A DNA stretch of 36,289 bases, from contig CAZQEZ010000032.1 in NCBI GenBank assembly GCA_964592475.1, positions 1 through 36,289 of the forward strand, given 5' to 3'. The notes below the pieces were generated by a model. It did no database searches, was not told where the DNA came from, and worked only from the letters and a program-made list of their open reading frames with translations. This DNA comes from CAZQEZ01 sp964592475. Its GTDB lineage: Bacteria; Bacteroidota; Bacteroidia; Cytophagales; Cyclobacteriaceae. The position numbers and the translations under genes were made by a program. The stretch's first letter is position 1, and each line of letters begins with the position of its first letter. This document shows, piece after piece, positions 1 through 6,967 of this stretch.

Positions 1-1
1 T

Positions 2-313
2 GATGGATTTGTAGTACAAGAAAATGGTTTAGATGCGATTAATTACTTACATAGTTTACAAAAGATTGAATTCCCATCAGTAATATTAGTAGATTTGGAT
101 ATGCCTGTAATGAATGGTTATGAATTTTTACAATTTTATCAAAATACTTTTTGGGAAAAATATCCGCATACAAAAGTGATTATGGTTACATCTTCCCTAC
201 GCAAATTAGATTGGGAAAAAGCGTTGGAATATAAATGTGTAGAAGATTGTATATATAAGCCAATCGATCAAGATTTTCTAACTGAAATATTCGATAAGAC
301 GGTGACAGCCTAG
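2..313 (+). CDS. response regulator receiver domain, 5' end outside the window
   Basis: This is the C-terminal 103 residues of a CheY-like receiver; the reading frame is open to the window edge, so the start lies upstream. The phosphoacceptor aspartate is D31 of the fragment, in VDLDMPVMNG. The switch threonine lies in MVTSS (T63) and the conserved lysine in YKPI (K86). The protein ends right after the receiver fold, so it appears to be a stand-alone receiver with no output domain, a type common in Bacteroidota that passes phosphoryl groups between kinases and targets. It converges on the LytTR gene with only 3 bases between the stop codons. The histidine kinase at 1583-2941 is a possible partner by proximity only. 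The family call is secure; the partner is inferred. Confidence 0.9.
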   Translation, partial: DGFVVQENGLDAINYLHSLQKIEFPSVILVDLDMPVMNGYEFLQFYQNTFWEKYPHTKVIMVTSSLRKLDWEKALEYKCVEDCIYKPIDQDFLTEIFDKTVTA

Positions 314-316
314 TAT

Positions 317-1159
317 TTATCGCGACAAATAATCTCTGATAACATTTCTATATTCTTTACTAACAGGTACTTTATTGTTTTGCAAGTAAAATTTTAATCT
401 ATAACCTTGAGCAGTGCCCTTAATCTGCTCCAGATTATCTATATTGATCAAATAATCAGGATGACATTGTAGTATATTACTGTCTCTAATTTTTTTACAA
501 ATAGCACTAAACTCTTCTGATATTACTTCACTTACTGGATTTCCTTTATCAATATAGAATAGTTTAGCACCTTTACGACATTTTTGAACATAGGAAAGAT
601 CGTTTTCAGGAAGTTGAAGTTTTTCACTTTGTCCATTATTAAAGGTGAAAACTTTATCAGTTTTGACTTCCTTTGACTTGAGCAATTTATTTAAAACTCC
701 TGCACGTTTACCGTATTTATTAGATAAATAGTTGAAGTTAAAAGCCAGAAAAAAACCAAATAGAAGCGCGCCAAACGCGAAAGCTGAAAATATATGATCT
801 TGCAAAGAAAACTGGTAAAGTTCTAATGAATTGCTATAATAATAGTTGAGGAATCCAATCACCGCAATTACATAACAATACCAAATAAACTGCTTTCCCA
901 GCGTCCAATATTCAGCTTTTAGTATCAACTGCAGTAAGTTTTTAATTACAAAAGCGTTGAAAAGCACAAAAAGGGTGGTAATCAATGCATAACCCAATAG
1001 TTTTACTAACATCGAACTGGATGTAAGCGGGCCGGTGGGGTTAAAAAATACTAAATAGCCCATTACAAATATGCCACTCAATACCGCTAGCAACATATCT
1101 CTTAGCCCTAGCTCTTTCATGGGATATGGCTCGCTTAACAGCTTAAATATTTTCTTCAT
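317..1159 (-). CDS. membrane-anchored LytTR-type DNA-binding regulator
   Basis: The N-terminal half has four hydrophobic segments (beginning around MLLAVLSGIF, LVKLLGYALI, FIWYCYVIAV and IFSAFAFGAL). The last ~100 residues form a LytTR DNA-binding domain, recognisable by the stretch from LPENDLSYVQ through ILQCHPDYLINIDNLEQIKG to VPVSKEYRNVI. There is no receiver domain, so this is a one-component membrane LytTR protein of the kind common in Bacteroidota, presumably binding DNA as a dimer while held at the inner membrane. I chose ATG at 1159 over GTG at 1186, because the ATG follows an A/T-rich leader typical of this phylum and the extra nine residues add nothing recognisable. The ligand and target genes cannot be read from the sequence. 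Confidence 0.82.
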   Translation of the reverse strand: MKKIFKLLSEPYPMKELGLRDMLLAVLSGIFVMGYLVFFNPTGPLTSSSMLVKLLGYALITTLFVLFNAFVIKNLLQLILKAEYWTLGKQFIWYCYVIAVIGFLNYYYSNSLELYQFSLQDHIFSAFAFGALLFGFFLAFNFNYLSNKYGKRAGVLNKLLKSKEVKTDKVFTFNNGQSEKLQLPENDLSYVQKCRKGAKLFYIDKGNPVSEVISEEFSAICKKIRDSNILQCHPDYLINIDNLEQIKGTAQGYRLKFYLQNNKVPVSKEYRNVIRDYLSR

Positions 1160-1393
1160 AATTAAAATTTGTAGTGAAATTTCCACACTTTCTAATTAGG
1201 ATGTAGGAATTTTCACTCATTTTTTGATTTGCTTTTGAGCAATACAATTTTTTTAAAATTTTTGGGCAATGTTTATTTTTCCAATTTATTCAACTGATTT
1301 TGTTTTGATAAGTTCGAGCTTCAAAGTTGATTTTTTTATTTTTTATGAACATCTGGATTTAAAGTAAGTTTTAAATTTTATTAAATCTAAGGT

Positions 1394-1582
1394 TTGAAGT
1401 TTGTCGCGAATGGAGCCTCAGCGGTTTGGTTAGGGTCACTTCAAGCTTTATTCTCAAATAGTAAACCGCGTTTTCGTCGCGCAGCTATAATTTTTGCTCA
1501 GCACATGAGCCCTACTAACGATTGTAAGTTAGCTAGTACTATTATCCAGAAAAAAAATTTTGCAATTGAAAAAACCTTTAAA
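1394..1582 (+). pseudogene. decayed N-terminal fragment of a CheB methylesterase domain
   Basis: About 60 in-frame codons directly upstream of the kinase translate to a recognisable but degraded CheB N-terminus. GASA...SLQALFSN corresponds to the CheB GASAGG(L)EAL motif with the nucleophile serine, and AAIIFAQHMSP corresponds to the VVQHLSP strand carrying the catalytic histidine. The paired glycines after GASA are replaced by VW. The rest of CheB, with the catalytic aspartate, and all of CheR are missing. The frame opens at a TTG (1394) just after an in-frame TAA at 1388-1390. It runs without a stop into the kinase, whose coiled coil matches the segment that normally follows CheR in CheB-CheR-PAS-kinase fusions. 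I read this as the scar of an internal deletion. It might still be translated as an N-terminal extension. Confidence 0.65.
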
Positions 1583-2941
1583 ATGACGATGAAAAAAAAT
1601 CCGAGGATAGTAGAACTTGAGCAAGAATTAATGGCTTCCAGAAAGCATGTGGAAGAGTTGGAAACTCACAACGAAGAGTTACAAACCACCAATGCTGAGC
1701 TACAGTCAAATAATGAAAAGTTGCAAGCCTTTAATTATGAACTAAAAAGCACCAACGAGGACCTCGAAATAGCTTACAATGAATCAGGGGTGGTAGGTGC
1801 AGAAATTGATGGTCAAAACCAACAAATAAATGACTCTGCTAACCATCTTAAAACTGTTTTCAACAATACATTACAGGGATTTATATTGGTTGATGAAAAA
1901 TATGAAGTAGTAGTGTTTAATAAAACTGCCTATCAAATTTATGATGAGATCTACAATAAGAGAATCAAGACAGGAGATCCTATCATTGATTTATTTGAGC
2001 CGGAAGATTTGGAAAATTTTCATAGCAATTTTAAAGCAGCGCTTCAGGGGAAATTGGTTAGCGATAGAATTTTGGCAAGACAAAATAAAGATACTGATGT
2101 TTGGTTGGATTATAATTATATCCCTGTACCTGAGGATGGAACTAATAGAACATCCAGCGTGAATATTAGCTTTACCAAAAGCACCGTTCAAAAACAATTG
2201 GCAACAGAGCGGGACAATCTTCTAAAAGAGCTAAAACTTAAAAATAAGGAACTGAAAAATACCAATCAAAACCTTGACAATTTTTTTCATGTAATTGCCC
2301 ATGATCTACGCTCCCCACTAAGTAATCTACGATTGGCTACGCATCAATTGTACTCAGCTGAAGAAGATGAAGTGCAAGAGCTCCTGGAAATTTTGGATTT
2401 GGCTATTGATAGACTTGATAACACGATCACAGGGCTCATTCGCATACTTGAAATTGAAAATGACAGTATGGTTATTGAATACTTAGATATAACTGAGGTT
2501 ATTGAAGATATAAAAAATGAACTTTCACAATCGATAAAAGACGCAGGTGCAGAAATAAAAATGGACATAGGCAATCATAGTATTTCCTACATTAAAGAAT
2601 TTTTACGAAGTATCATTAAAAACCTTTTGAGCAACGCTATAAAATATAGCCATAATAAGGAAAATCCCGTTATCACTCTTTCCTGGAAGGAAGTAGATGG
2701 TTTTCACGTATTTAAAATACAAGATGAAGGGGTAGGTATAGATTTGGACAAATACGGCAATCGGCTTTTCAAACCATTTAAAAGAATTAAAGATAACAAG
2801 AAAATAGGACTAGGGGTAGGTTTGCATATAGTAAAAACTATGGTTGAAAGAAATGGCGGTCATATAGCAGTAGAAAGTGAAGTAGGCAAAGGAACAACTT
2901 TTACTTCCTATATCAAACCTTATACTAATGGTCGCAGCTAA
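1583..2941 (+). CDS. PAS-domain sensor histidine kinase, remnant of a CheB-CheR-kinase fusion
   Basis: Domains in order: a coiled coil rich in NEELQ/NAELQ repeats (from NPRIVELEQEL on), a PAS domain (around LKTVFNNTLQGFILVDEKYE to the region before LATERDNLL), a second short helix, a HisKA dimerisation domain with the H-box HVIAHDLRSPLSNL, and a complete HATPase_c. The HATPase has an N-box (IIKNLLSNAIKYSH), a G1 box (DEGVGID), an F-region (LFKPFKRI) and a G2 box (GLGVGLHIV). The catalytic parts look intact, so it should autophosphorylate. It has no membrane segment and is predicted cytosolic. ATG at 1583 is chosen as a conservative start; TTG 1394 or ATG 1505 would add the CheB-like relic. 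The coiled coil is the kind that follows CheR in CheB-CheR fusion kinases. Its regulator is not identified. Confidence 0.88.
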   Translation: MTMKKNPRIVELEQELMASRKHVEELETHNEELQTTNAELQSNNEKLQAFNYELKSTNEDLEIAYNESGVVGAEIDGQNQQINDSANHLKTVFNNTLQGFILVDEKYEVVVFNKTAYQIYDEIYNKRIKTGDPIIDLFEPEDLENFHSNFKAALQGKLVSDRILARQNKDTDVWLDYNYIPVPEDGTNRTSSVNISFTKSTVQKQLATERDNLLKELKLKNKELKNTNQNLDNFFHVIAHDLRSPLSNLRLATHQLYSAEEDEVQELLEILDLAIDRLDNTITGLIRILEIENDSMVIEYLDITEVIEDIKNELSQSIKDAGAEIKMDIGNHSISYIKEFLRSIIKNLLSNAIKYSHNKENPVITLSWKEVDGFHVFKIQDEGVGIDLDKYGNRLFKPFKRIKDNKKIGLGVGLHIVKTMVERNGGHIAVESEVGKGTTFTSYIKPYTNGRS

Positions 2942-2951
2942 AACAAAACCA

Positions 2952-2997
2952 AGCCTTGAGTACAAAAGAATTAAAGCTCCTTTCGTTACTCAAGGCT
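2952..2997. terminator. bidirectional hairpin between convergent genes
   Basis: A perfect 11-bp inverted repeat (AGCCTTGAGTA at 2952-2962, TACTCAAGGCT at 2987-2997) encloses a 24-base loop that contains a short AAAG/CTTT pairing. It lies between the stop codon of the kinase (plus strand) and the minus-strand small genes, where a shared terminator is expected. No strong T-tract follows on either strand. Confidence 0.5.
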
Positions 2998-3012
2998 AGT
3001 TCATGCTGGTTT

Positions 3013-3183
3013 TCAACCTCTTCGAAATGGCCCGAACCTTTTCATAAGCCATTGTCGCAATTCAGCTACTTCATGTTCTGGTAGATGATTACACGACTTT
3101 TTATATTCTTTCCAAAAAAGCCGCTTATTAAAATTCACCTTATCTAGAATCAGTTTACAATAATCAAGCATAGGTGTTTTCAT
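3013..3183 (-). CDS. small conserved protein of unknown function (56 aa)
   Basis: This short gene was found by translating the minus strand by hand. The protein begins MKTPMLDYCKLILDKVNF, continues with LFWKEYKKS and EHEVAELRQWLMKRFG, and ends in RRG. It has no signal peptide or membrane segment and is basic and probably helical. The pattern (M)KTPxLDYCKxIL-KVxFxxxLFxKEYxK resembles a family of very small proteins I associate with Bacteroidota; this is from memory, not from a search. ATG at 3183 lies 27 bases after the stop of the next minus-strand gene, so the two may be co-transcribed and share the hairpin at 2952-2997. The function is unknown. A 12-bp direct repeat brackets the gene (3000-3011 and 3179-3190). 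Confidence 0.65.
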   Translation of the reverse strand: MKTPMLDYCKLILDKVNFNKRLFWKEYKKSCNHLPEHEVAELRQWLMKRFGPFRRG

Positions 3184-3210
3184 GCTGGTTCATTTATAAT
3201 GGTTATTAAT

Positions 3211-3531
3211 TTATGGTTGTTGCTTAATTTTGAGTTTTCTAACGGGTATTACCATTATCAAAAAAGGACTCGCCGGTTGTGACAAATTATAAGAAACATA
3301 CCGCTGAGCAGGGATAATACGCTGCAGAAGTGTGGATTCCTTCGCCTGATATTTTAAATTTATCTGTCTGATATTATTTTCATTGCTGCTTTTAAAAAGC
3401 TTGTATTCATAATATTTGATTTTCTCGATGGCTTGTTTTTTTTCTTTGCTAAGAATTATCGTGCGATCGGAATTTGCAAATGTAGCAAGAGGAACCAGTG
3501 AGAGTATTAATAAAATTATTATAGTTTTCAT
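3211..3531 (-). CDS. small secreted protein of unknown function
   Basis: The 106-residue product starts with a clear Sec signal peptide (MKTIIILLILSLVPLATFA, likely cleaved before NSD). It continues with a charged, lysine-rich helical stretch (KEKKQAIEKIKYYEYKLFK) and ends in a basic tail (RKLKIKQQP). It is probably periplasmic or loosely envelope-associated. I do not recognise a family. It lies head-to-tail with the small gene at 3013-3183 and with the doubtful gene at 3584-3892, so these may be one transcription unit. The signal peptide, the normal ATG and the absence of a competing frame support it as a real gene. Confidence 0.5.
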   Translation of the reverse strand: MKTIIILLILSLVPLATFANSDRTIILSKEKKQAIEKIKYYEYKLFKSSNENNIRQINLKYQAKESTLLQRIIPAQRYVSYNLSQPASPFLIMVIPVRKLKIKQQP

Positions 3532-3583
3532 GACGGTATATTTTGATTCAAAATTTTAGTTTAGAAGGTATGATTCAAAATTT

Positions 3584-3892
3584 TCATAGCCGCCAGTTAC
3601 AATTTAAGAGGTGTAAATATTTCTTTATCGAAATGTTATTATCGTAGAGCAAACTAAGTAAGATCAAGTGGCTACCTTTAATATCTATAGCACATTTATT
3701 TAATTTTAGAGTTGCTGTAATTATATTTACCTTGTCAATTTTATCTGATTTAACTAGTACAGCTTCTGTATTTTCATAAATAGGAACTTGTGGAATAGTA
3801 GCGTTGACTTCAGTTATCTTCAACATGATTAAAAGCACCACCACGGGGAGGGTTAGAAGTAAAGAGGTAATATTGTGTGTTGAGCTTTCCAA
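3584..3892 (-). CDS. possible small membrane-anchored protein, unknown
   Basis: This 102-codon frame begins with a hydrophobic segment (LLLTLPVVVLLIMLKI) that could be a signal anchor. A short polar region with ENTEAVLVKSDKIDKVNIIT follows, then a more hydrophobic end. I recognise no domain. It shares strand and spacing (52 bases) with the secreted protein gene at 3211-3531. The region is AT-rich, where chance open frames are common, so it may not be expressed. The N-terminal anchor is the main reason to keep it. Confidence 0.3.
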   Translation of the reverse strand: MESSTHNITSLLLTLPVVVLLIMLKITEVNATIPQVPIYENTEAVLVKSDKIDKVNIITATLKLNKCAIDIKGSHLILLSLLYDNNISIKKYLHLLNCNWRL

Positions 3893-4054
3893 AATAATAG
3901 TATTACTTTATTTACAAGTATACTAAATTTATCTGTAAAAGTTGCTTGTTTTTTAAAATAATTTTACTATTGCAAATCAGGCAATGGAATTAATTTGCAG
4001 ATAGCGTTTTAAATTCTTAATTTTCCTACTTATTTCAATAGTACAATTAACCCG

Positions 4055-4180
4055 ATGATTATAGAAAAATCAAGACGTGACTTTATAAAAAAAACTGCGC
4101 TAGGTACAGCCGGTATTTCTTTGGCTACCACCGGTACTGCATGGAGCGCCAAAAGCTATAATTCAATAATTGAGAAATAA
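4055..4180 (+). pseudogene. orphan twin-arginine leader, relic of a Tat-exported oxidoreductase
   Basis: Forty-one codons starting at ATG 4055 read as a textbook Tat signal. SRRDFIKK carries the twin arginines, followed by TALGTAGISLATTGTA and then WSAKSYNSIIEK before a TAA stop. This N-terminus closely resembles that of Bacteroidota Gfo/Idh/MocA-family oxidoreductases, where SAKSYxxIIGAND leads into the Rossmann fold. Here the frame stops exactly where the enzyme should begin, and a terminator-like hairpin follows 8 bases later. I infer that a deletion removed the enzyme body and left leader, stop and terminator. An intact 41-residue Tat-type peptide is the less likely alternative. Confidence 0.6.
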
Positions 4181-4187
4181 TAATATA

Positions 4188-4218
4188 AAAGCCCTTTGTG
4201 TAATTTGACTGGGGCTTT
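4188..4218 (+). terminator. terminator-like hairpin after the Tat leader relic
   Basis: The arms AAAGCCC (4188-4194) and GGGCTTT (4212-4218) enclose a 17-base loop; flanking A/T bases may extend the stem slightly. The following bases are A/T-rich but not a pure T-tract. It begins 8 bases after the stop codon of the leader relic and ends 41 bases before the start of the FAD oxidoreductase gene. Confidence 0.45.
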
Positions 4219-4258
4219 ATATCTTCACAATACAAAATCTTATCATATACTCCGGATT

Positions 4259-6256
4259 ATGCGAAAGCTTTTCATTCTATTATTGATTATTTATTCATGT
4301 TCGCCTCGGGTAGATCATGAAGTGCTCATCTATGGTGGAACCTCTGCCGGTGTTATCGCCGCCTATACGGCTGCTCAAATGGGAAAGTCAGTAGTTTTGG
4401 TGGTGCCGGGCCGTCACATCGGAGGGCTAACCTCAGGGGGCCTTGGCATGACAGACATTGGAAATAAAGATGCCGTAACCGGTATTGCCCGGGAATTTTA
4501 TCGAAAGGTAGGAGAGCAGTATGATAAATTTGAGCAGTGGCGATTTGAGCCACATGTAGCCAGCCAGGTATTTGCAGAATATTTAAAGCATGAAAACATC
4601 AAGGTAAAAGAAAATTTCTGGATTGATTCGGTAAAAATGAAAAATAGTGAAATAAAAGAAGCTATTTTTTTTAATATGGATAATCAGGAAGAATCTTTAG
4701 CTTTAAAGGCTCATCAATACATAGATTGCACTTATGAAGGAGAATTAATGGCAAAAGCCGGAGTGAGTTATACCGTGGGCCGTGAATCCAATCAAAAATA
4801 CAACGAGAATTACAATGGTGTGCAACTGGTTCCTCACAATCACCAATTTGAAGTAGCCATTAGCCCCTTTATAATTGCAGGAGACCCCGACAGCGGTATT
4901 TTACCAGGTATTAATACTCAAGAACTAGCTGTTAATGGTAGTGGGGATAACAAAGTGCAGGCTTATAATTATCGATTGTGCCTTACCAAAAATAAGGAAA
5001 ATAAGATACCCTTTTATAAACCGGAATATTATAACCCGCTCGAATATGAATTGCTTGCCCGATTAATAGCTACCCGGGATAATTGGCAAATTAGAGATTT
5101 TTTGATTTTATCAGGGATGCCTAATGGAAAAACCGATGTCAATAATAAAGGCCCTGTCAGTACTGATTTTATAGGGCGAAATTGGGAATACCCTGAAGCT
5201 GGTTTTGCAGAAAAAATGCAAATAAGAAAAATTCATGCCGATTATATAAAAGGATTACTGTACTTCCTTGCTAATGATAAGAGGCTGCCTGATCATTTGC
5301 GTAAAAACGTTAAAGAATGGGGATATGCTGCTGATGAATTTACAGACAATAAAGGTTTTCCTCCGCAAATGTATGTAAGGGAGGCTCGCCGAATGATAGG
5401 AGAATATGTAATGACTGAACACAATTGTCTGGGAGACTCCATAGTAGATGATGGCATAGGTAAGGCCGCTTATGGCATGGACTCCCATTATTGTCAGCGT
5501 ATAATTATAAATGGAAAAGTAAAAAATGAAGGCAATATAAATATAGAGGATTTTCCACCATACCCTATTGCTTACCGGGCCATTACGCCTCAAAAAAAGG
5601 AATGCTCTAATTTATTGGTTCCTGTAGCTTTATCGGCTAGTCACATTGCTTATGGGTCCATTCGCATGGAACCGGTATTCATGGTTTTGGGTCAATCGGC
5701 GGCAATGGCGGCATCGTTGGCTATTGATGGTAATGGGGTTGTTCAGGAGATAGACGTAAAGAAGCTTCAAGAGCAAATGTCAAATAATCCAAAATTGAAT
5801 GGTACACCCCAAGACATCCTTTTGGATAATAACAATGACAAAGCTTTTAGCCTAGTGGGAGACTGGCAGAAAATAGAACGAAACTCCATTCCACAACCGT
5901 ATAAGGGCACATTACACCTTACTGAAAATGTCCAAGGTAAAAAAGCTATCTTCTCCTCTACCATTAAAAAATCTGGCTATTATAAGGTTTTTGTTTATCA
6001 TCCTATTGTGATAGGCTATAAAAAACCATATTCAAATAATACAGCTTTTCAGGTAAAAAGCGATGAGCTGGAAAAGGAAGTAAGAATAGATTTTAGTGCA
6101 ATGCCCATCAATCAATATTGGGGAGACTGGGCTCCACTTGGCACCTACAATTTGCAAGCGGGTGAAAAAGTGGAAATTATAATCGATGGAGACTCATCCG
6201 AACCACCGCTAGTGGCCGATGCCATAATTTTGGTTTGGGATCAATCAGAAAATTAA
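4259..6256 (+). CDS. FAD-dependent oxidoreductase lipoprotein with C-terminal golvesin-like domain
   Basis: The product (665 aa) starts with a lipoprotein-type signal (MRKLFILLLIIYSC, cysteine at 14). An FAD-binding Rossmann motif follows (YGGTSAGVIAAYTAAQMG, about residues 25-42), then the GGLTSGGLGMTD segment and catalytic-region blocks typical of the FAD_oxidored family (MYVREARRMIGEY, VPVALSASHIAYGSIRMEP). The last ~130 residues (from KAFSLVGDWQ to DAIILVWD) look like the golvesin/xanthan-lyase C-terminal beta-sandwich found on polysaccharide-related secreted proteins. ATG 4259 is chosen because it starts the signal peptide; the in-frame ATG upstream at 4196 would put 21 unrelated residues before it. 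The substrate is unknown; relatives are often annotated xanthan lyase or sugar oxidoreductase. It overlaps the convergent GDSL gene by 4 bases. Confidence 0.82.
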   Translation: MRKLFILLLIIYSCSPRVDHEVLIYGGTSAGVIAAYTAAQMGKSVVLVVPGRHIGGLTSGGLGMTDIGNKDAVTGIAREFYRKVGEQYDKFEQWRFEPHVASQVFAEYLKHENIKVKENFWIDSVKMKNSEIKEAIFFNMDNQEESLALKAHQYIDCTYEGELMAKAGVSYTVGRESNQKYNENYNGVQLVPHNHQFEVAISPFIIAGDPDSGILPGINTQELAVNGSGDNKVQAYNYRLCLTKNKENKIPFYKPEYYNPLEYELLARLIATRDNWQIRDFLILSGMPNGKTDVNNKGPVSTDFIGRNWEYPEAGFAEKMQIRKIHADYIKGLLYFLANDKRLPDHLRKNVKEWGYAADEFTDNKGFPPQMYVREARRMIGEYVMTEHNCLGDSIVDDGIGKAAYGMDSHYCQRIIINGKVKNEGNINIEDFPPYPIAYRAITPQKKECSNLLVPVALSASHIAYGSIRMEPVFMVLGQSAAMAASLAIDGNGVVQEIDVKKLQEQMSNNPKLNGTPQDILLDNNNDKAFSLVGDWQKIERNSIPQPYKGTLHLTENVQGKKAIFSSTIKKSGYYKVFVYHPIVIGYKKPYSNNTAFQVKSDELEKEVRIDFSAMPINQYWGDWAPLGTYNLQAGEKVEIIIDGDSSEPPLVADAIILVWDQSEN

Positions 6257-6882
6257 AGAAGCAGTTTTAAAACTTTCCAAACATTTGCAGCCAATATTTT
6301 ATGTCCTTCAGGATTAGGATGAATTCCGTCAGGTTGATTTAGTGTTTTCTCACCTCCTACACCTTGCAGTAAAAACGGGATTAATTTCACCTTTTTATTT
6401 TTTGCCAATTCAGGGAAAACAGATTTGAAATCGCTGCTATAGTCATTACCCATGTTGGGTGGAACTTGCATTCCAGCCAATACAATTTTCACTCCCGGCT
6501 CACTAGCGCTTACTTTATCTATTATTTTGGCAAGATTTGCCCTGGTTTGTTCCACATTTATTCCTCTTAATCCGTCATTGGCTCCTAATTCAAGTATAAA
6601 AATATCGATTTCATTGTTTTTTAGAATCCAGTCAATTCTGCTAACGCCTCCAGCAGTAGTTTCGCCACTTAGGCCGGCATTTACCACTTTGTAATTATAT
6701 CCTGCCTGGCTTAGCTTTTTATCAATTAATGCTGGAAAGGCTTGCTGAGGCTGTACCCCCATACCTGCAGTAAGGCTATTGCCAAAAAAGAGAATGGTTT
6801 TTTGCTCCTGCGCATGAGTTATGTTTATAAAAAACAAGCCTACAATAAAAATATAATAAATATAATAAATCTTAAATTTCAT
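6253..6882 (-). CDS. secreted SGNH/GDSL esterase (arylesterase, TesA-like)
   Basis: After a hydrophobic signal peptide with an unusual tyrosine run (YYIYYIFIVGLFF, cleavage near THAQ) come the four SGNH blocks. These are FFGNSLTAG with nucleophile S36 (GNSL instead of GDSL), the NAGLSGETTAGG glycine block, GANDG with N102, and DGIHPNPEG with D185 and H188. The length (209 aa) matches E. coli TesA and the periplasmic arylesterases. The protein should be periplasmic or envelope-associated and hydrolyse short acyl or aryl esters; its physiological substrate is not evident. The gene runs toward the FAD oxidoreductase and overlaps it tail to tail. Confidence 0.9.
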   Translation of the reverse strand: MKFKIYYIYYIFIVGLFFINITHAQEQKTILFFGNSLTAGMGVQPQQAFPALIDKKLSQAGYNYKVVNAGLSGETTAGGVSRIDWILKNNEIDIFILELGANDGLRGINVEQTRANLAKIIDKVSASEPGVKIVLAGMQVPPNMGNDYSSDFKSVFPELAKNKKVKLIPFLLQGVGGEKTLNQPDGIHPNPEGHKILAANVWKVLKLLL

Positions 6883-6967
6883 ATTTATAAGTAAATTATC
6901 AACTGGATATCCTAAGCAATTATTAAACCAAAGCTACTTATTAAGCAGTTTAAAATAAAAATAAAAA

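Noticed and set aside
4196..4258. Upstream ATG for the FAD oxidoreductase
   Set aside because: It would place 21 non-signal residues before a clear lipoprotein signal peptide, and it overlaps the terminator-like hairpin of the preceding relic.
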